Assembly (NCBI RefSeq): GCF_024159265.1
Contig: NZ_JAMYWY010000001.1
Coordinates: 372,001 to 436,000, forward strand
Direction: 5' to 3'
Length of the DNA: 64,000 bases
Source of the DNA: Paenibacillus sp. 1781tsa1
GTDB taxonomy: Bacteria; Bacillota; Bacilli; Paenibacillales; Paenibacillaceae
The number at the start of each line of letters is the position of its first letter. The stretch's first letter is position 1. Position numbers and translations under genes: made by a program. This document shows, in pieces, positions 60,982 to 64,000 of the stretch. The notes under the pieces are model-generated. The model was not told where the DNA came from. It did not search any database and was given only the letters and a program-made list of their open reading frames with translations.

Positions 60982-62337
60982 TTGCGTGAACGGATGAGCA
61001 TGGAAAAGGAAGAAGCAGATGTCGTTATTGTGGGAGGGGGCCCAGCGGGTATAGCGGCAGCCATTGCGGCTGCACGACAGGGTGTCCGCACAGTGCTGGT
61101 GGAGCGATATGGATTCGTCGGTGGGATGTCCACTGCCGCTATGGTCTATCCCTGGATGACTTTCCATACAGAGCGTGGTGAGCAGGTCATTAAAGGTATT
61201 GCACAGGAGATTGTGGATCGTTTGCAGGCACGTGGCGGCTCTCCGGGGCATCTGCGCGATACAGTTGGATTTGTGCATACCGTTACGCCGTACCATCCAG
61301 CCATCTATCAGGTGGTTGCGGCAGAGATGTTGCAGGAGGCAGGTGTCCGGCTGTTATTGCACAGCTTCGTGGATGAAGTGGTTGTTGGGGACGAACGGGT
61401 GGAAGCGGTGCGAGTGACAAACAAGTCTGGACGAAAGGAGTTTCAGGCGAACGTATTCGTGGATGCAAGCGGTGATGCGGATCTGGCTAATCTTGCAGGG
61501 GCATCGGTGGCGAAGGGGAGAGATGGCGATAACCAGTCTCAGCCGATGACCATGAAATTCCGCATGCGTGGTGTGGATCTTGGACGAGTGAAGCAATACA
61601 TGCAGGAGCATCCGGAGGATTTCTATGTGAAAACGCCTTTTGCAGAGCTGGACAGTATTCCGTTAACCGGGGTGAGCGGCTTCTATTCCCAATGGAAAAA
61701 AGCGGGTGTGCCGATTAATCGCGACCAAGTACTGTTTTTTACCGGACCGGCTGACGATGAAGTGCTGATTAATTGTACCCGGGTGCAGGGACTCGATGCG
61801 ACGGATGCCGAGGATCTGACCTCTGCTGAACAGGAAGGGCGGAAGCAGGTGCTGATGATTGCTGAGTTTTTGCAGCGTGATGTGCCTGGATTCGAACGGG
61901 CTTCCATCTCAGCGGTAGCACCTCAGATTGGTATCCGTGAATCTAGGCGAATTATCGGTCATTATGCGTTGACCCAGGCGGATGTGGTTGCAGGACGGAA
62001 GTTCAACGATGTGATTGCCAGAAGCGGTTATCCCATTGATATTCATGACCCTTCGGGTCAAGGCGTTGTGGCTGCCTTTATAGAAGGAGACGGGGCGTAC
62101 GATATTCCGTATCGATGTCTGGTCTCTCGCAATATCCGCAATCTGCTGGCGGCAGGACGCTGCATCTCCACCACACATGAGGCGCATGCAACGACAAGGC
62201 TGACTCCAAGCTGTATGGCTACCGGGGAGGCCGCCGGGACAGCGGCTGCACTAACCGTGAAGATGAAGCTTGATCCGGTGGGACTGCCAATTGAGCTACT
62301 ACAGGCGGAATTACGTCACAACGGAGCGGCAATCTAG
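60982..62337 (+). CDS. FAD-dependent oxidoreductase (FAD_oxidored family)
   Basis: A 451-residue flavoprotein: dinucleotide-binding GGGPAG in VVIVGGGPAGIAAAIAAARQ (~13-32), the conserved ERYGFVGGMST (~38-48), a second FAD contact FVDASGDADLANLAG (~170-184), and the C-terminal NLLAAGRCISTTHEAHATTR (~395-414). Such enzymes oxidise hydroxyl compounds or amines; the electron acceptor is unknown. A TTG at 60982 behind GGAAGGAGG fits better than the ATG at 60925, which has a weak site. Last gene of the sugar ABC operon, so it may act on the imported sugar. Confidence 0.88.
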   Translation: MRERMSMEKEEADVVIVGGGPAGIAAAIAAARQGVRTVLVERYGFVGGMSTAAMVYPWMTFHTERGEQVIKGIAQEIVDRLQARGGSPGHLRDTVGFVHTVTPYHPAIYQVVAAEMLQEAGVRLLLHSFVDEVVVGDERVEAVRVTNKSGRKEFQANVFVDASGDADLANLAGASVAKGRDGDNQSQPMTMKFRMRGVDLGRVKQYMQEHPEDFYVKTPFAELDSIPLTGVSGFYSQWKKAGVPINRDQVLFFTGPADDEVLINCTRVQGLDATDAEDLTSAEQEGRKQVLMIAEFLQRDVPGFERASISAVAPQIGIRESRRIIGHYALTQADVVAGRKFNDVIARSGYPIDIHDPSGQGVVAAFIEGDGAYDIPYRCLVSRNIRNLLAAGRCISTTHEAHATTRLTPSCMATGEAAGTAAALTVKMKLDPVGLPIELLQAELRHNGAAI

Positions 62338-62459
62338 CGGATGAGCTGATTGTGGGCGAAATTGGGACGGATTAGACGAAGTATTAGTCGTGGGAGCGGG
62401 ATGAATCATTAATAGTAGGCGTGGCGTGGATGTTTATTTAATTCGCGGATGGCATAAGT

Positions 62460-62656
62460 TTTAACGAACCTGAGACGTCTAATTTGGGGATATAAGCTGA
62501 GATGAAAACTGTAACGAATCTCAGTGAAGTTATTTTACTCAAAAACCTGAAATAGCGGGTAAAAGCGGGGTGAATCGGAAGAATAGAGCGTCTACGATTC
62601 GTTAGATTAGAAACTGTCCCCAAAATGGCTAAATAAGCTTCCTTCAGTTCGTTAGA
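62460..62656. repeat. Dispersed four-arm intergenic repeat, copy D
   Basis: Direct arms start TTTAACGAACCTGAGACGTC (62460) and TGTAACGAATCTCAGTGAAG (62511); the inverted partners end ACGATTCGTTAGA (62594-62606) and CAGTTCGTTAGA (62645-62656). The length of 197 bp equals that of the other cores. It lies after the FAD-enzyme gene in a 553-bp region; the parts outside it (62338-62459, 62750-62890) show no gene, and the last 100 bp are T/C-rich. Confidence 0.85.
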
Positions 62657-62695
62657 AATTGGTGGGAAGCTAATACATGTATGAGCATAACTGTA

Positions 62696-62749
62696 GCCCC
62701 AAAGACTCCAATCCACTGCATGGGTGGGTTTAGAGTCTTTGGGGCGCTT
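62696..62749. terminator. Terminator between convergent operons
   Basis: GCCCCAAAGACTC (62696-62708) pairs with GAGTCTTTGGGGC (62733-62745) across a 24-nt loop, with weak T-rich sequence after it. Confidence 0.8.
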
Positions 62750-62890
62750 TCATTCTTTTCATCTATTAGGTTCTATCCCTCATATCTAGTCCTTCGCATC
62801 TAATCAATCACGAGGTTTCGGTTCCGTCATGCTCCTTCATGTTTCGTATTATTTCATGCCTTATTCTCCGCGCTTCATTCATTCAGTCAT

Positions 62891-63541
62891 TCAATTCATG
62901 CGTGCCTCAAGTCGCCTTGCGACGATGGACAGCGTGTAGTTGATGACAAAATACAATACCGCAGCAAGCAGCAGGGCAGGGATAATGTAATCGAAACTTT
63001 GGCCGCCAAGGATCTGCACGTTGTGCATCAGCTCCGGCAGAGAGATGATGATCGCCAGTGAAGTATCCTTCAGGAGTGAGATGAACTGGCTGACCATCGG
63101 CGGAGACATGCGGCGTAGCGCCTGTGGCATGATGATGCCACCGAGGGTCTGCATGTAGCTCAGGCCCGAGGAGCGGGCGGCTTCCACCTGGCCGCGCTCA
63201 ACGGACTTCAGACCGCTTCGGACGATCTCAGCGATCATCGCGCCTTCAAATAGACTCAGTCCAACGACTGTGGACCAGAAGACGGACATTTTGATCCCGA
63301 GCTGCGGAAGTACGATGTGGATGAAGAAAATGATGAGCAGCAGTGGCAGATTGCGAATCGTATCCACGATTACCGCTACGATCTGTGACAGAAAGGGGAT
63401 GCGAGTAAACCGGACAGTACCCAGCACGGTGCCGAGTATGAAGCTGAATACAATGGATAGCCCTGCTACCTGTAGGGTAATCAAGAATCCTTGAAGCAGG
63501 AAACGAAGGTTGGGCCATGCATAGGCCCCGCTAAAGTCCAT
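62891..63541 (-). CDS. Polar amino-acid ABC transporter permease (GlnP/HisM type)
   Basis: A 216-residue permease with about five spans and the EAA-type loop in EAARSSGLSYMQTLGGIIMP (~137-156) that binds the ATPase. The opening hydrophobic stretch and DTIRNLPLLLIIFFIH (~60-75) are standard for HEQRo/GlnP-family permeases. A second related permease gene lies 154 bp upstream on the same strand, which suggests a heterodimeric channel. The cognate binding protein and ATPase should lie beyond the right edge. Confidence 0.93.
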   Translation of the reverse strand: MDFSGAYAWPNLRFLLQGFLITLQVAGLSIVFSFILGTVLGTVRFTRIPFLSQIVAVIVDTIRNLPLLLIIFFIHIVLPQLGIKMSVFWSTVVGLSLFEGAMIAEIVRSGLKSVERGQVEAARSSGLSYMQTLGGIIMPQALRRMSPPMVSQFISLLKDTSLAIIISLPELMHNVQILGGQSFDYIIPALLLAAVLYFVINYTLSIVARRLEARMN

Positions 63542-63695
63542 ATTTTATTAGCCTCCTTCTGTATGCAGGAATAGAATATCTAAGATCAATAGATGGAGCA
63601 TGGACTAGCCAAAATAACGGACCAATATAATTATCGAAAGGTCTGAAATAGCCAATATATCTCCCTAAAAATCTGCGAATGTATAGGCCAATCTA

Positions 63696-64000
63696 TTACA
63701 TGGTGACCTGACCTGTCGGTTTGTTCTTCTTCGGTTTGCCCTTGGTGCTGCGCGCCTCTGCATCGCTCTGTCCGAACCTGCGCTCCATATAATGCACCAG
63801 AAAGCTGAGTGGCAGTGTCAGCACCAGATAGAACAGCGCAACAACGGTGTATACACTTAGCGGTTGGAACGTATCCGAGTTAACGAGGTCGGCAAAATAC
63901 ATGAGATCCATACCGGCAACAACGGCCAGAATGGATGAGTTCTTGACCAGATTAATAAACTGGTTGCCGATGGACGGCAAGACAATCTTGATCGCTTGAG
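63696..64000 (-). CDS. Polar amino-acid ABC transporter permease, C-terminal part (cut by window edge)
   Basis: The reading frame is open through the last base, so the gene continues beyond 64000. The visible part starts within the conserved coupling region (QAIKIVLPSIGNQFINLVKN), followed by two spans and a basic C-terminus (RSTKGKPKKNKPTGQVTM). It is homologous to the permease downstream and probably its partner. Confidence 0.88.
   Translation of the reverse strand, partial: QAIKIVLPSIGNQFINLVKNSSILAVVAGMDLMYFADLVNSDTFQPLSVYTVVALFYLVLTLPLSFLVHYMERRFGQSDAEARSTKGKPKKNKPTGQVTM

Overview
The window reads as a chromosomal segment of an endospore-forming Paenibacillus (Bacillota). The basis is family composition: UgpB-type sugar ABC cassettes with YesM/YesN two-component regulators, 'stalk' (copper-amine-oxidase N-like) envelope domains, CdaS, a Spo0E-like phosphatase, a Bacillus-type Fnr with C-terminal cysteines and an RRNPP/AloR-like regulator. 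Ribosome binding sites are strong and purine-rich, and intrinsic terminators are frequent. I found no tRNA, rRNA, CRISPR array, transposase or prophage.

Layout. (1) 1-8535: a cell-wall sugar (MurNAc/GlcNAc) salvage locus. The 5' end of a BadF/MurK-type kinase is divergent from an ABC importer (binding protein, two permeases, ATPase), a membrane protein, NamZ and NagZ. Both hydrolases lack signal peptides, so import appears to precede hydrolysis. A secreted beta-lactamase-fold hydrolase faces the locus. (2) 10.4-16 kb: two chemoreceptors flank a DUF2087/GIY-YIG fusion. (3) 16.4-17.4 kb: AzlCD amino-acid exporter. (4) 17.5-24.6 kb: intracellular uronic-acid oligosaccharide degradation (uronate dehydrogenase-like enzyme, SGNH esterase, heparinase II/III-type lyase, an unrecognised 654-aa enzyme, GH88 hydrolase), with a perfect cre site. 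(5) 24.7-29.9 kb: methyltransferase, secreted nine-repeat Ig-like (BIG2) protein, Lrp plus a split chromate transporter. (6) 30.2-33.6 kb: NreABC-like nitrate sensing and Fnr. (7) 33.7-41.3 kb: acetyltransferase, a small protein gene behind a Fur box, a secreted protein, CdaS, leucine dehydrogenase, a third chemoreceptor. (8) 41.6-51 kb: Fur-boxed siderophore binding protein with a Btr-like regulator and a nitroreductase, then LysR/old-yellow-enzyme, glyoxalase-like, MFS/TetR and LLM flavoprotein genes. (9) 51.2-53.9 kb: a peptide-sensing module, with an HTH-TPR regulator, an overlapping 43-codon secreted-peptide gene and a Spo0E-like phosphatase nearby. (10) 54-62.3 kb: YesMN system and a second sugar ABC operon without its own ATPase. 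(11) 62.9-64 kb: polar amino-acid ABC permeases, the last one cut by the window edge.

Two things stand out. The first is the regulator/propeptide pair at 51.2-52.7 kb, whose receptor drops sharply in GC over its sensing half. The second is a dispersed intergenic repeat of about 197 bp, present four times (28.0, 41.3, 58.9, 62.5 kb). Each copy is built from four versions of one ~28-bp unit, two direct then two inverted, so it could fold into nested long hairpins.
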